DNA from: Lasiosphaeris hirsuta
Taxonomy: Eukaryota; Ascomycota; Sordariomycetes; Sordariales; Lasiosphaeriaceae
Direction of reading: 5' to 3'
Length of the DNA stretch: 64,000 bases
Assembly: GCA_030549175.1 (NCBI GenBank)
Contig: JAUKUA010000005.1
Location: 4,650,001 to 4,714,000 of the forward strand
This document shows, piece by piece, positions 11,573-22,573 of this stretch; the stretch's first letter is position 1, and each line of letters begins with the position of its first letter. Under the pieces are notes generated by a model, which worked only from the letters and a program-made list of their open reading frames with translations, searched no databases and was not told the DNA's origin. Position numbers and translations under genes: made by a program.

Positions 11573-13567
11573 TCATCGGACAACAGGAACATCCTGCTGA
11601 ATCTGTCCATAAAAGGTATTCACGGATCCCTGCGGGCCCCAGCCCCATGCGCCAATATCCGGGCTATCCTTAAACCCCCAGGCGTTCGCGGCGTCAAATG
11701 TGAGGGTCCACGCTCCCAGCTCCCTGTAGCTCGCATTCTCGTTGTCGTAGACGTGCGCCTCCATTGTGATTTGCTCGCCCAGGTGCGGCACGAGACGGAC
11801 CGGCACCTGGCGGAAGACGGGATACCAAGTCGAGTTCGCATAGTCCCTTGTATTGTTGTCGGGCATCCGCCAATCCAGCACGACGCGGCCCCCCTGGCGG
11901 ACGCGAATGGTGAACCACGTGTCGGTCTCGTCCCACGGGTTTAGCAAGTTGTAGTCGACATTCTCGGTCCGTATCCCGTCCATGATGAAGTAAAAGGGGT
12001 AGACGACGCGGAGCGTCTCCTTGCCGGCGCCGTAGACGCAGATGACGCCATTCTCAAAGGGCTGCGCCTTCTCGCCGGCCACGGCCTCCACGGCTAGGGC
12101 GTCTCCGGTGGGCATGCCAAGCGGAGAACGTGGCCCACCGAGCTCCAACCACTTGTTTAGGATGTCGCCCTCCAGCACCTGCGGGCCTGTGCTGGGGCTC
12201 CAGTAGATGCGACACCGGTCAAAGGCCGAGTACTTTACCGTTCGTGGGACACCGTTCTCGTCCTTGGGCCCGTCGGCGTCGAGCTCGTGCGTAGTCGGCA
12301 AGCCCCAGCGGTCGAGGCCGCCCGCCTGGAGGAACTTCCAGAGGATCTGGCCGTGGACCTCGAAGCCTGGCCCCAAGGCCGAAAAGGTGTTGGGCGGTAT
12401 GTCCCGGATGTACCAGTGGCAGTTCTGGAACTTTTGTCGATACCCACCAGACAGACCCGGCGGCTGGACCTTGGTCCGCGGCTCGAGGGGGTATCCCCAA
12501 CGGGAGAGGCCGCCGGTGCGGTTGTATTCGTCCCATGGCAGGCCGTAGACCTCGTAAGCTCCCGTGGCCTGCGTCCAGAGGATGGCGCCGCGCTGGAACG
12601 TGTTCATGCGCCCCCCCGAACCGTCGGCTGGGATCTCGCCGCTGGTCAGCAAGCCCATGTACTGGGCCATGATGCCGTCAGCGTGGACGAGGTTGTCAGC
12701 GATCTGCCGGAAGCGCCGGAGAATGACGCCGTATACCTCGTAGGCCGATGTCGCGCCGGGATGGTAGATGACGACACCACGTTCGTGCTCCTGCGTCCAG
12801 CGGTCGTTTCCTGTGCTGATGTTGAGGGCCTCGGGGGCCACAGCCGAACCGATGTCTCTGTGTTCCATCTCGGACCGCGTGGTAATGTACCAATGCGGCG
12901 TCTTCATCTGCTGGCTGATGCCGACTAGATCGGCCGCTGTTGGCGTCGCGAACCGCAGCCGCATCTTGACCATCTTTCCCACAAAGAGGTGCGATGTCGT
13001 GTCCCTCCCAGCAATCTGGAGATAGCTCGGCGGAGTGACAGGACCCGACACCTTAATGGCCGAGTTGGGTCCGAAGCCGTGGCATTTAGCCTGGTACGTG
13101 CTCGCCGAGCCCACCGTGGTCAGGGTGGACATGCACAAGGTGTTTAGGTAGTAAATCACGTCGACGGCAACAAACTGGCCGACGGGAATGGCGAGTCGAG
13201 AGAAAGGGCCCACGGCGTGAAGCTCGTTCTCCTTGTCAACCGTCTCTGCCGCCAAGACAACTGACTTGCCATCGCCAACTAGCTTGATCGTGAACGCGAG
13301 CCGGGACCCGCACGAGAGGAGATACTGCTCCCCTGTGAAGTTCGTATCGACCGCGAATAGGGCCGTGAAAAAGAGTCCAGGTGCCTCGGCGATTGATCTG
13401 TTGGCAATGTCGACTTTGATGGCCGAGGTGTTGCCTGATCCCATCTTGACGACGGTGCCAAATGACTCCTGCACCGTGGAGCATCCCGAGGGTAGCGTTG
13501 TCTTGAGGGTCCCGTCGGGGTTCTGGACGGTCATGGCCCGGAACTGAAAGTCAAAGATGGTGCTCAT
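11573..13567 (-). CDS. LamG plus LGFP-repeat protein, intronless
   Basis: A 664-residue single-exon protein. Residues about 30-215 look like a concanavalin-A/LamG-type beta sandwich. From about 240 to 510 there are four LGFP-type units, each with a G-G/A-x-x-R-W-G-x-P style core: MGLLTSGEIP at 304-313, GLSRWGYP at 353-360, GLDRWGLP at 417-424 and PLGMP at 482-486. They are separated by Y-E-V-Y-G / F-E-V-H-G strands and W-S-P/W-T-Q turns. Residues about 515-664 form a further beta-rich domain of unknown type. LGFP repeats are best known from actinobacterial cell-wall-associated proteins. No signal peptide is visible, so any export would be non-classical. The lack of introns next to a six-exon neighbour, plus this domain, would fit horizontal acquisition (inference). 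The function is unknown; polysaccharide or cell-wall binding is plausible. The start ATG follows an A/G-rich leader. Confidence 0.8.
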   Translation of the reverse strand: MSTIFDFQFRAMTVQNPDGTLKTTLPSGCSTVQESFGTVVKMGSGNTSAIKVDIANRSIAEAPGLFFTALFAVDTNFTGEQYLLSCGSRLAFTIKLVGDGKSVVLAAETVDKENELHAVGPFSRLAIPVGQFVAVDVIYYLNTLCMSTLTTVGSASTYQAKCHGFGPNSAIKVSGPVTPPSYLQIAGRDTTSHLFVGKMVKMRLRFATPTAADLVGISQQMKTPHWYITTRSEMEHRDIGSAVAPEALNISTGNDRWTQEHERGVVIYHPGATSAYEVYGVILRRFRQIADNLVHADGIMAQYMGLLTSGEIPADGSGGRMNTFQRGAILWTQATGAYEVYGLPWDEYNRTGGLSRWGYPLEPRTKVQPPGLSGGYRQKFQNCHWYIRDIPPNTFSALGPGFEVHGQILWKFLQAGGLDRWGLPTTHELDADGPKDENGVPRTVKYSAFDRCRIYWSPSTGPQVLEGDILNKWLELGGPRSPLGMPTGDALAVEAVAGEKAQPFENGVICVYGAGKETLRVVYPFYFIMDGIRTENVDYNLLNPWDETDTWFTIRVRQGGRVVLDWRMPDNNTRDYANSTWYPVFRQVPVRLVPHLGEQITMEAHVYDNENASYRELGAWTLTFDAANAWGFKDSPDIGAWGWGPQGSVNTFYGQIQQDVPVVR

Positions 13568-14823
13568 TTTGGTTGTTTTTTTCTTCTTCTTATCTTTGTC
13601 GTCTTTTTTTTCTTCTTCTTTAGAGAGGGGAGAGTTCGTTGACGACGTGGTTCGTATTCAAGAGTGACGCGAGTAACGCGAGCTAAGATATGATGAGTTG
13701 CCGAGTCCTCGGATAGGTACACTCGACCTTATGCGAGTCTTGGGCTATTTATGAGGGTACTCGTATCGTAGCGCACAAGGCACAAATACATTTTGATTTT
13801 CTACCGTATTCTGGTGTGATCACTCAGTTCATCGTCAAACTCAGTTGTCTAATGGCCGTCTTGGTTGCCTCCACTCCATCCGCACCGTGTCCAGGGTATG
13901 TTGAATCCCTGTAAGACGTAGAGTGTTTGTTAATATCGTATGTTTATCATCTCAGCCTTGCCTTAAGACGCTGCCAAGAAGAGTTGAGGGATGTGACCCA
14001 GGCCAATTGGCCGAGGAATTTGGGACTCAACCTGGGTTGCATTATCTGACAGGCCATGGCCAATGATCATATTTTACACCTGATGATCATGATCTTTTGA
14101 CAGAGGTGTTTCGGGGTTCTGGCCTATCAGTAGCGGAAGCCCTCTGCGGCCCCACAATCACCATTATATGATATGTCAAGCGACAATCTGAATTCTTGTT
14201 TTCGCCAATTGAATTTCCGCTAACACATCTCACATTCGTAACAACATAGAATCAACTCGCCGATTCCTCGTCTCCTGACCTCATTCTCCTTTTTTTTTCC
14301 CCCTCAGAGTCAATTGCTCCAAATTTGAACCAATAAATATGGAGTTCTTGATATTAGTAACTGATCATCATGAATTAGTCAGGTCGACGGAATGCTGTAG
14401 CGACTTGAGCGGCACTCATCTGGTGATACCCGCATCCGAGACGATCTTTCGAAGTGGATGACATGAGATGTGCGTGATTGTGGCTTGAAGCCCACAGAAT
14501 ATGTCACTCCTCCCGCCCTCCATCATTGGGGCATTACAGCATGTATTACCGCGGGCGCCTCCGGCCCTAATCTCGTAATTCCCGCATGATGTTTCAGACT
14601 ACGAACGGCCGGGCATTCAAAATACGCAGCCACAGCTAGAGATGGACATTGCCTACATTAAATCAGTGAGAAATTTTCCGATGGTCTACAAGTCCTAGAC
14701 AGGACCAATCTTACCTCCAGCGTCAATACCTTACAACCTACAACAGAGATTCACCAACATTGGACACAGCGAAACTATGAAGTCCTTGGAAGAATCCGTC
14801 TTCCATGCCCTTCTCTGACACTT
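13568..14823. other. Intergenic region
   Basis: The part next to the LGFP gene is a long A/G-rich tract on the minus strand (CT-rich on the plus strand, 13569-13625), as in many fungal promoters. The rest is unremarkable AT-moderate DNA with several TGATCA palindromes around 14065-14090. No gene is supported. Confidence 0.5.
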
Positions 14824-15375
14824 CTAGAGCTGAGCAATGGAGAGAAAAGAATATTGAATTGTGTCCAGCGCCTTTTGTGACTGAGTCTGGGCCAGCCGCT
14901 GCATGGGATGAATGTCTTGAAATATGTCGCCGTCGTTGACGTTAATGTATCCAATGGGCTCTTGCTGCATCAGTTTTGCATATAGCAGGAGAAAGCCCTC
15001 GGCGACAAATGTCTTTTTCAGGCTCCTCTTGTCAACAATAGGAGTTTCGAAACTGAGCTGAGGAAGGTTGTCGTCGACGGGACAGTTTTTTCATCACATC
15101 ATGAGGGTCTTCGTAAAGATCAACACCCCGCTTCGCCTCACAGAGCCTCTGAAAGCGCTCAACCACGGCGTCGCTTGCTACGAGGCGACTGATTTGCTTC
15201 TCGAAATGAGTGTAGGAGGAGTAGGGGTTGTCGGTGACTTTCGCCAAGGACAGCTTCAGATGATCCCTTTCGCTGTCTGAGAAAATGAAGTCTATCTACT
15301 GTAATCTGCGCTGTGGCAGCCCTTCTCTCTACAATACTCCGCGAGGAGAAGGAGGAGTATCTTGAGTAAATCGGC
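14824..15375 (-). pseudogene. Truncated TauD/AsnO-like 2-oxoglutarate dioxygenase remnant
   Basis: Three minus-strand segments read as one protein: EVADLLKILLLLLAEY, then SERDHLKLSLAKVTDNPYSS onward, then LPQLSFETPIVDK through GFLLLYAKLMQQEPIGY and INVNDGDIFQDIHP. A 56 nt intron candidate (GTAGAG...CTCAG) joins the first two. The last two are out of frame by one base at a T6 tract (15086-15091, A6 on the coding strand); one A fewer would restore CPVDDNLPQ. The order of motifs resembles the N-terminal part of clavaminate synthase/asparagine oxygenase-like Fe(II)/2OG enzymes. The frame ends at 14824 just before the place where the first iron ligand motif (HxD/E) should come. I infer a truncated, probably frameshifted gene. 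A very short (40 nt) intron is an alternative to the frameshift. The 5' end is not resolved. Confidence 0.5.
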
Positions 15376-17065
15376 AACCTCCTAAAGGTCACGCTAATCT
15401 CGGCGGTAAGCTCGGCTGCGTACCTAGGTAACTTTCACAGCCCTGAACCTGGTATGTGGGTGTAGGGATATTGAACTTACCATGACGAGTGATGTCCCAG
15501 ACTCCGAGACAAAGCAAAGCGCCGAACATTATTCATCTCGGACACCCAGTTTGTTGGCCTTGCCTTTCTGCGAGTGTTTGTGAGGTGGAACATTCAGACG
15601 AATTCGTGGTATTCCATCTCACAAGTGCGTCAACCTGGGCTCGGTAAGGTACCTACCTTATAGTTGGTATAGTTGGGCCAACGGCACACAAAATAGGGCC
15701 TATCAATGGACTGACGCCCCCCCCGCCCCCCCCCCCCCAACACACACACAAACCTGGCCGAGTAGAGGCCGACGGCTACACAAGCCGGGGCAACAACAAC
15801 ACCACATGCGGCGCCAATGATGGATTGAAACTTGCATGAATGTCTCTCTGTCCCCACTGCCTCTCGACCATCTCACATGCCGATCGGGTAGTGGAAAAGC
15901 GCCACGATGCATTGTGCGCTAATGGTCAGAACCTCTCAAACGCTTCATGGGCTGAGTCGAATGTATGTATGCCACATTGGCCCTCGCTAAGAAGCGAAGA
16001 AGTGCAGTTGGGACTCGAGAGCATGTTGAGTCTCCGGGAAGGCCGTCTCACGGCCACAGCGACTGGCTAATCGAGTTGGCCAGGAAGGGATTGTTACACA
16101 ACTTGATTTAATTGGCCGTAGTGCAGCGCAGGTAGGTATCGTGCCACAGAAGGGGAAGACGCCTTAGGCTCTATTGTGCAGGAAAAACCTCCCAACTCTC
16201 GCCCACCGTCACGAAAGTCGCGACTGATGGTAGGGTTGCTATACGGGAACCTGAACCGCAGCAGGGCCTCCATCGTGGGTTGGTTTTCGAGATCGCCAAG
16301 ATCGGAACATTCATCTGCACTCCACCATATGCACCCCACCATCTGCAGCCAGTGCTCGACCCACCATCGGCTGCCCGACAGCCCCCGCGACAATCCTCCC
16401 TGTCACCATCTGGCCCAAGCGCCTTAGCCTCGAAGCTGTTCCACATCGGGCCATCTCTACGTCATCACACTCTTCTCTTCTCATGGCGAATGGAACCTAG
16501 GCATGACATGGTGCCAAAATGCGTCACTTTCACGCCCTTCCACAGCCCAACGGTCTGGTCTGGACAAGTGTGGGCCCAGAGCCTCGTCCCCTTTTGGGGA
16601 GATTCTCATTTCCTCCACAGTTGCATCGGCTGGATGCAGCAATGAGAAAAGTGTGGTTGATTTCGGCAGTGTCGCAGTAATCTTGTGGACCACCCACTCT
16701 TGGTTCCACTCGGGTTCCTATCCGCCACGGTGGGGCAGCGGTCTAGCTTGAAACGGTCTAGCGCCCACCGACCCTGAAACATTGCATGGCAGCCGTTCGC
16801 GGAGTCCCTGTGCCCACTTCTTGTTCCTGTCGCGGGCGACTTGAGGCTCTGCTCCTGAACCCTAACACGTCACATATCACGTGTGCCTGACAAGCGGGAG
16901 ATTTAAAACTTCTCTGGTGTGAGCGCTGCGGAAGCTAAGACAGTTCTCTGGCTAGCTAGGTGCCGAAATAACTAAATGTGCCAGTGCAGCCGGTGCGAAC
17001 TTGAGGAGAATATCCCTATCCTGCGGCGGCGGTCAAAAGCTTTCCGAGCTGGCAATAGATTCACC
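15376..17065. other. Intergenic region with C-rich and CA tracts
   Basis: A C-rich run followed by a CA repeat lies at about 15716-15750. The open frames between 15800 and 16750 have no recognisable domains and overlap each other on both strands. I see no supportable gene. Confidence 0.5.
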
Positions 17066-17732
17066 ATGCTGAGATGGTACGAAATACGCTGCCCATGTTC
17101 TTATTCTACGCTGACGTTGAGCTTCAATCAGGTACCAGCACAAGCTGACAACGCGCCCGGTCTTGACGCAAGGCATTACCACAGCCGTTCTCTTTGCGGT
17201 TGGGGATGTCATAGCTCAGCAATATGTTGAGAAGAAAGGACCCCCTAACCACGAGTTTGCCAGGACTGCGCGAATGGCATTTTATGGTACAGGTAAAGTA
17301 GCTGGCGCCCGGTACCTAGCGATTCTTCGACCTCTTACCTAACGGCGCTTTTATCTCAACAGCGATCTGGCGTCCTGCCGTCTCGACGTGGTTCAAGTTT
17401 CTTAACACAAAGTTGTCTTCCGTAACAAAAATATCGAGATGTTTGCGCGTGTCGCGGTGGATCAATCTCTCTTCGCTCCGACTAGTCTCTTTGTATTCTT
17501 GAGCTCCATGTCAATAATGGAGGGAACAAGTCCATCAGACAAGCTAGAGAAGTCGTATACTACGGCTCTGCTGAGGAATTGGATGGTTTGGCCGTTTGTT
17601 CAGCTTATCAACTTCCGGTTTGTGCCGTTGGAACAGCGAGTCATTGTCGCCAACACAATTCTACTCGGCTGGAATTGCTATCTTAGCTACATCAACAATC
17701 TTGGGGCAAGCTCTTCCGATCCATCTGTGTGA
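17066..17732 (+). pseudogene. Mpv17/PMP22 family membrane protein, frameshifted
   Basis: A Mpv17/PMP22 family member, normally a four-helix protein of mitochondrial or peroxisomal membranes. Exon 1 (17066-17076) and exon 2 (17132-17292) join across a 55 nt intron to start [18 protein letters not shown], followed by [13 protein letters not shown]. After an intron at 17293-17362 the frame gives [16 protein letters not shown] and then fails. The conserved remainder ([54 protein letters not shown]) continues in the +1 frame to a stop at 17732. One missing base between about 17413 and 17437 explains the break; no intron fits there and the alternative frame carries a stop. Everything else is intact, so this is a recent pseudogene or an assembly error. 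Confidence 0.75.
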
Positions 17733-20160
17733 TGCTGCTTGAGCGGGGGAGTGCTCTCTTTACGGCGGTGAAGATACTCGGAGCACTGAGGGGGCAAGCA
17801 TAGCGCCTAGGGTTACTGCTAGTAGAATCGAATAGGAAGCTAGAGACCTGTTAAAATAGATATCCCACTTCACCGTCCATTTCTCCTATCTAGATAGCTT
17901 GCAAGATGAAAAGTGCGCGGTTCTGACATTGTGTTCGACGACCGCATGCAAGATTGGTTGGTTGGCTCGGCAAGTTCTGGCCAATCCACTCCCCAAGGTC
18001 AGCAGCTCAACGCACCTTCCAACCTTTTCCAGCCGTGCTGGTCCAACTTTGGAAGTGCCGGCGTAGATCGTCACGATACCTTACCGAGACTTCTCCTCGA
18101 CCCAAAAGGGCCGCGATACCGATAATGTGGTCCACGGCTCAATGATCGTGCGCAGCAGTGCGTGGCGCACACCGCCTCGTCTTTGGTAGGGTGGCGCGGC
18201 TTGCCGACTGCTGACGTAATCGCAGAACGTACCTTCCGGCTTGTACCTTCTCGACCGCCTCGAATTACACAGTACATCAGGATCGCTCCCCAAGGAAGCG
18301 GCGACTCATTGGACGGGGCCTACCTCCAACCCCCAAAAAGGTTGCGCTCCGCGCGCCATGCAATTCTTCAGGAGGCGCACCTAGCCTGGAACGCGCTGTC
18401 GCATCGAACCCAATTAACAACCAGATTAGCCTGGACTCCACCTCTACTTCACTCGAGATCCTCAAGTACTTCCTTTGCCCCGCCAGCTGCCGCTCGCCGA
18501 GCCATGAGGGACTTTGTTGGGATGGGAGCGTGATAGTGACACAAGGTAGACGCTGGCGTCGGGTCGACCTAAAAGCGCGTCGACGGGCGCGTCAATGCGC
18601 GTGCGGCGCTTCCTTTGTCCCTCGACCCGTGTAGGACCCTTCGCGATCCCTCACATGGTTTCAACTAAAGGGCCTCCACGCTGCCCATCAATCCCGCCTT
18701 CCACGACTGGTCAGTCACGGTTATGTGGTGAAGGCAACCCGAGCTCGTCGAGCTTATACGCGGCCATCTCCGCTACGACCTACTCGGCAAGACCACCGCC
18801 GTGTGGCTTCGCCGTCATCGCTTGCACCGGTATCCCTGGTTCATGATGTTGGAGGGTACAACCCACCATCCTCCCTCTTCTCTTTACATAATGACTAACC
18901 ACCCAATTCAACAGCTAATCACTTGATTTATACGCTGTAAAACTCTGCTCCTCTCCGCGCCAGCCTCAACCGCCCTCCCTTATCCCACGCTGCCCTCCGT
19001 CCGCCAAATCCTCGACACCGACAATCCTCTACCGTACCCACTCCTTGGTCGGAAGGGTCCCCAACATACGCCACACCACTCCTACGCGACACCGTACCGA
19101 TCCTTGTCCGCAGCACCAGCCTGTCCGACGTAGAATTCTACAATCTACCTACAACATTACCGCGGGGTAGCGTAACGATAACAACAGCGACGATGCTCAC
19201 CCCGGGGACGATGACACGTGAGGATGTGGCACGGTTCTTTATTACTTTATGGCCGAGGTCATAATCAGACTTGCCATTGAGGTAACCGCCGGCTCGAGGA
19301 GATGCTCGAGATTTGTCATAATGATTGGAGTATATCCCTTCTTCTCCCTCTTTTTGACAACAAGGACTGACCATCCCATTGCCACCCTGGCCTGGTACTG
19401 GCGTAGATTTTGTACGATCGGGGTCTTCCCAAGAACAGCTCGGCCACCACGGAGGTAGGATCTCTTGCTAGCCACAGCCGGAGGAGGGCGCTCGATTGGA
19501 TGGGCGACGGGTCGAACTCGGGAGAACGTAGCCACGTCGCTCCATGCCCCTCCGCGCCGGCTGCTAAAGATGAGGCGATGTTCGAGATATGTCACAATGG
19601 TTGGAGCGCATCCCTCTTTCTCCTCTTCTCAATTACATGGAATGACTACCACAACATCTCTTCGCAGCGCAAGCGTTCACCTCGAGAGGCGCGAGAACGG
19701 CGGGCTCTACGACGACGTGTCGACACGCTCGTAGTCGGGTGGAAAGGGCGCTTCCTGCGCTGTAAGCGCTCTTTTATCTGCGATCAAGACCCTGGCTTGC
19801 CTGGCTCTTAAGAAGCCTAATAAGCTCAATAGAGCGCTCTCGCCACAGTTGGCAAAGTAATATCTTTTTGGCAAAGTTTCTACCCTGTCACCTAACTCTA
19901 CCAGGGACCCGCATCCGTAAATCCCGGTGATAATAAGCAATGGAAGACTTTGCGCAGGAGCTGCAACTTCATCAATTGACCACACACTTGCCGCTCTCTC
20001 AATCACGCCCTTTCTTAGTTGATACACGTGATATTTGGAAATAGCTTCTCGCTAGTGGTTCGAGACCAAGAAGGCTCGCGTCTCACGTAGACGGTTCACG
20101 TTAGATCTAGTCTAACCACTTCATTCAGCATCTCATGGCCCTGAGTGCAGACGGACGAGC
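17733..20160. other. Long intergenic region with degenerate direct repeats
   Basis: No gene is convincing. Two blocks about 280 bp apart (about 19308-19380 and 19588-19660) share GAT(A/T)TGTCA(T/C)AATG(A/G)TTGGAG and pyrimidine-rich flanks. A weaker third copy may lie at about 18838-18900. A 106-codon minus-strand frame at 19707-20027 has no recognised motif. Confidence 0.4.
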
Positions 20161-21520
20161 TCAAATTTTGACAGTGATGTCCATGGTCATGGTCTGGGCC
20201 GAGTCCGAGATGCGCGTGACCGAGACGAATGTGTCTTTCTTGGCGTACGAACGGCTGTTAGGCTCAGAATTGGCGTTGAAGGTCACGTGTGTGATTCCGG
20301 GGAACGGGTCTCCAGGCCATGGGAGTTGGTCTCCCTCCTTCCACTCGGTAGCTAGCTGATTCTTGCCATCTGCTTGTTCCATGGCGAATTTGTAGTGGAG
20401 CTCGTTGTCGTTATCCTCCACCTTGTCATCGACGTGGAAAACTAGCGCGTTGTCTAGGTTAGCATATGCTCAAGATCGATAGGCAGTGGGCACTGGCTTG
20501 GCATACTGAAAAGTCCGCTTTCGGGAAGGTTAGCGTCGTATTGCTTCTTCTGACGATTCTCGAGCAGGAAGTACTCGGCGCTGGTCTTTTCACCATTCGT
20601 CCAGAGTCGGTGGACTTGGTGCGAGTCCTTGACCTCGAGGAGTTTGATGGTGGCGTTTTTGATGTGATTGATGACCTGCACCCACCCCTGACTGGCCTTG
20701 CACCAAGCCGACGGATGGCAGGGTTTTGACACGGGCGGACTGCCCAGCCACGAGCCGCCAGCCATGAGACACCAAGGTCCGAGACCCTCGGTCGCTATCG
20801 GGTCGCCGTCGTATAGATCAGGCCAGCTGAAGACGAGGTGGCCAACCTCGTGGACGCAAACCCCCAGCAGCGCATTCTCCGGAATGGTCGTAAATGCAAA
20901 GACCCCGGCACCACCGACAAGGATGGGCTCCTCGTCAATGTACCACTGCAGCGACCACATCCCGTTCTTCATATTGGGTCCGCCCTCCTCGGCACCCCAG
21001 CCGGCATGGACAATGACAAAGGCGTCAACCAGTCCATTACCGTTGTTATCGTAGGAAGCCAAGTCATGGGTGGTCTTGATGGCATTGACTGTGTCTCTAG
21101 CCATGGTCCTGACGTTGGGCTCTGATTTGCCCATACCCGACTTCTTGTTGGCATACTGGGTCAGCTTCTTTGGCAGGGTGAAGGGACCAATGACATCTCC
21201 GGTGAACGAGACTTTGCCATTGCTGACTTCGTGGTAGTACTCATGGACGTTACCCTTGGGGCCAAAGAAGCGATGATTGAAGGAGTCGACTCTGTCACTG
21301 CCCATCTTCTTGTCGGGGAAGTCGACAAGAACGACAATAGTACTAAGAGTAAAATTAGTCTTGCATTGATCGCCACATAAACCATTGTGTCTAGTAGGAC
21401 CTGTGCAGGAATTCGTGGGCGGCTGAAAGCCGACCCAAGGAGCGAGTACTCACACGCCAAGACTGTCAGCCAGACTAGACCAGCCCGCCCATAGGACAGA
21501 CAGGTTGACAGGCACACCAT
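20161..21520 (-). CDS. Secreted M6-family metalloprotease
   Basis: An M6 (immune inhibitor A-like) zinc endopeptidase. Three exons on the minus strand: 21520-21454, 21400-20507 and 20441-20161, with introns of 53 and 65 nt, giving 413 residues. The zinc site is HEVGH at residues 206-210, within the family signature HEVGHLVFSWPDLYD; the Asp of PDLYD at about 217 is the expected third ligand. DFPDKK near residue 50 and EYYHEVSNGKVSFTGDVIG match the usual start of the M6 domain. A hydrophobic segment (residues 13-22) fits a signal peptide. After the catalytic domain the protein ends with a short beta-rich tail. Removing the second intron joins ESGLF to IFHVDDKVED, as expected in the family. The first exon is the least certain part. 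Family members degrade extracellular proteins. Confidence 0.82.
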
Positions 21521-22252
21521 GACCCACCTGCCCACCTTGCAATTAGATCGAGCCTGCTCGGCCACACCAGGGAGTACTTGCTCTTGCTCCTGTCGCTCTC
21601 GTTGCTCTCGCCACGCCACCAACTCTCATTCTCGCCATGCCCGCACCCACGCTTTCGCCACGCCCGCTCTCTAACTTTTCATGTTCTCCCGCTTGGACTC
21701 TAGTTATTCAATGGAGCCCAAGGGGGGTAAAGATCTATGTCTTTTATGGAATGGTTATATTGCTCCTCGGACTGCCTCGACATCTGGATTGGTATCAGCA
21801 ACCGCGATCGAGGTGCACCCCGCATAGAAAGCCCCTCATAGCCAGGAAATTTTATCAGCCAGATACATGCTGCTATAGTGTTGATGGAACTTTTATTGCG
21901 CTTCTGATAGATTGGAGCGATTTAAATCGCTGCAGCAGTGTTGAATTGATTGTATGCGACCGCTGCGATTGAGTGCGACCGTGTGTCTGTGGCCTTCACC
22001 GCCTTTTTTACTGACGGCCGGTAACAGCCTTAACAGGCCTTGCCCCTTGTGGCTGGAAGGTGGTGAGTGGGAAAAAGGAGGAGTGGAGAATGTATATAGT
22101 GGGAAAAAAAGCGCTTCCTTACTGTGCGGCAATGCGGCCTCCTATTTATTATCCCTATTCTCAATCCCCGATACCGTAATAGCTCGTGGCAGAATATCTA
22201 TGCCGTGTATTTTCTATGAGAGGGGTGATGGCAGCCGGTAAACACCCCATAC
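21521..22252. other. Intergenic region with repeat family B
   Basis: This stretch has no gene. Most of its right half is a copy of dispersed repeat B. Confidence 0.6.
21875..22125 (+). repeat. Dispersed repeat family B, copy 2
   Basis: The longest plus-strand copy. It runs from ATAGTGTTGATGGA through TTTTATTGCG, GAGCGATTTAAATCGCTGCA, the ACCGCCTTTTTTACTGACGG block and TGTGGCTGGAAGGTGGTGAG to GTATATAGTGG. The inverted copy at 61156-61430 follows the same order and additionally has an expanded AAAGGCTGTC decamer. Confidence 0.75.
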
Positions 22253-22573
22253 TCACTTACAACTATCGCAGTGATTACAGCAGTTTTTGCCTGAGGGACA
22301 GCAGCAACTGCTAGGGTCCCAGCCGCTACACGGGCATTCAATGCAACCTTGACGCTTCATATTACCCACTGACTCCAACCGAGGCAGAAGAAAGAGCGCT
22401 CCATCTTCTCTTCTCATAACCTCCACGTCCCGAACAGTAATTTCAGAGCGAGGGGCCTTAGTAATGGGTATGTCAGTATAAGGTTCTTATGTTGTAAATG
22501 GGGGCCGAACCTTTGGAGTAGCCCAAGCAGAGCCAAAAAGGGTAAGGCCAAGAGCAATGACCGAGGTCTTCAT
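22253..22573 (-). CDS. Precursor of a small ten-cysteine secreted peptide, frame interrupted
   Basis: The minus strand starts with a good signal peptide (ATG at 22573 in a CCAAAATGAAG context; MKTSVIALGLTLFGSAWA). The same frame continues to a stop at 22253-22255 and would give a propeptide followed by a Lys-Arg Kex2-type site. The last 32 residues begin with Gln and hold ten cysteines at mature positions 3, 6, 8, 16, 17, 18, 24, 25, 28 and 31. One TAA (22487-22489, codon 29) interrupts the frame. Two readings are possible. A 54 nt intron (22457-22510, weak GTTCGG donor, TACTGAC box, CTAAG acceptor) would remove the stop, keep frame and give 88 residues. Otherwise the TAA is a nonsense mutation, for example CAA to TAA as RIP produces. 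A GTAAGT just before the last stop could be another donor. The spacing resembles small cysteine-rich antimicrobial or effector peptides in general; I recognise no named family. Confidence 0.55.

Noticed and set aside
19707..20027. Minus-strand frame of 106 codons
   Set aside because: Composition is protein-like, but there is no motif, intron or neighbour to support it.
20040..20080. GGTTCGAGACC looked like a tRNA T-arm box
   Set aside because: No matching A box, anticodon stem or acceptor stem could be folded around it.
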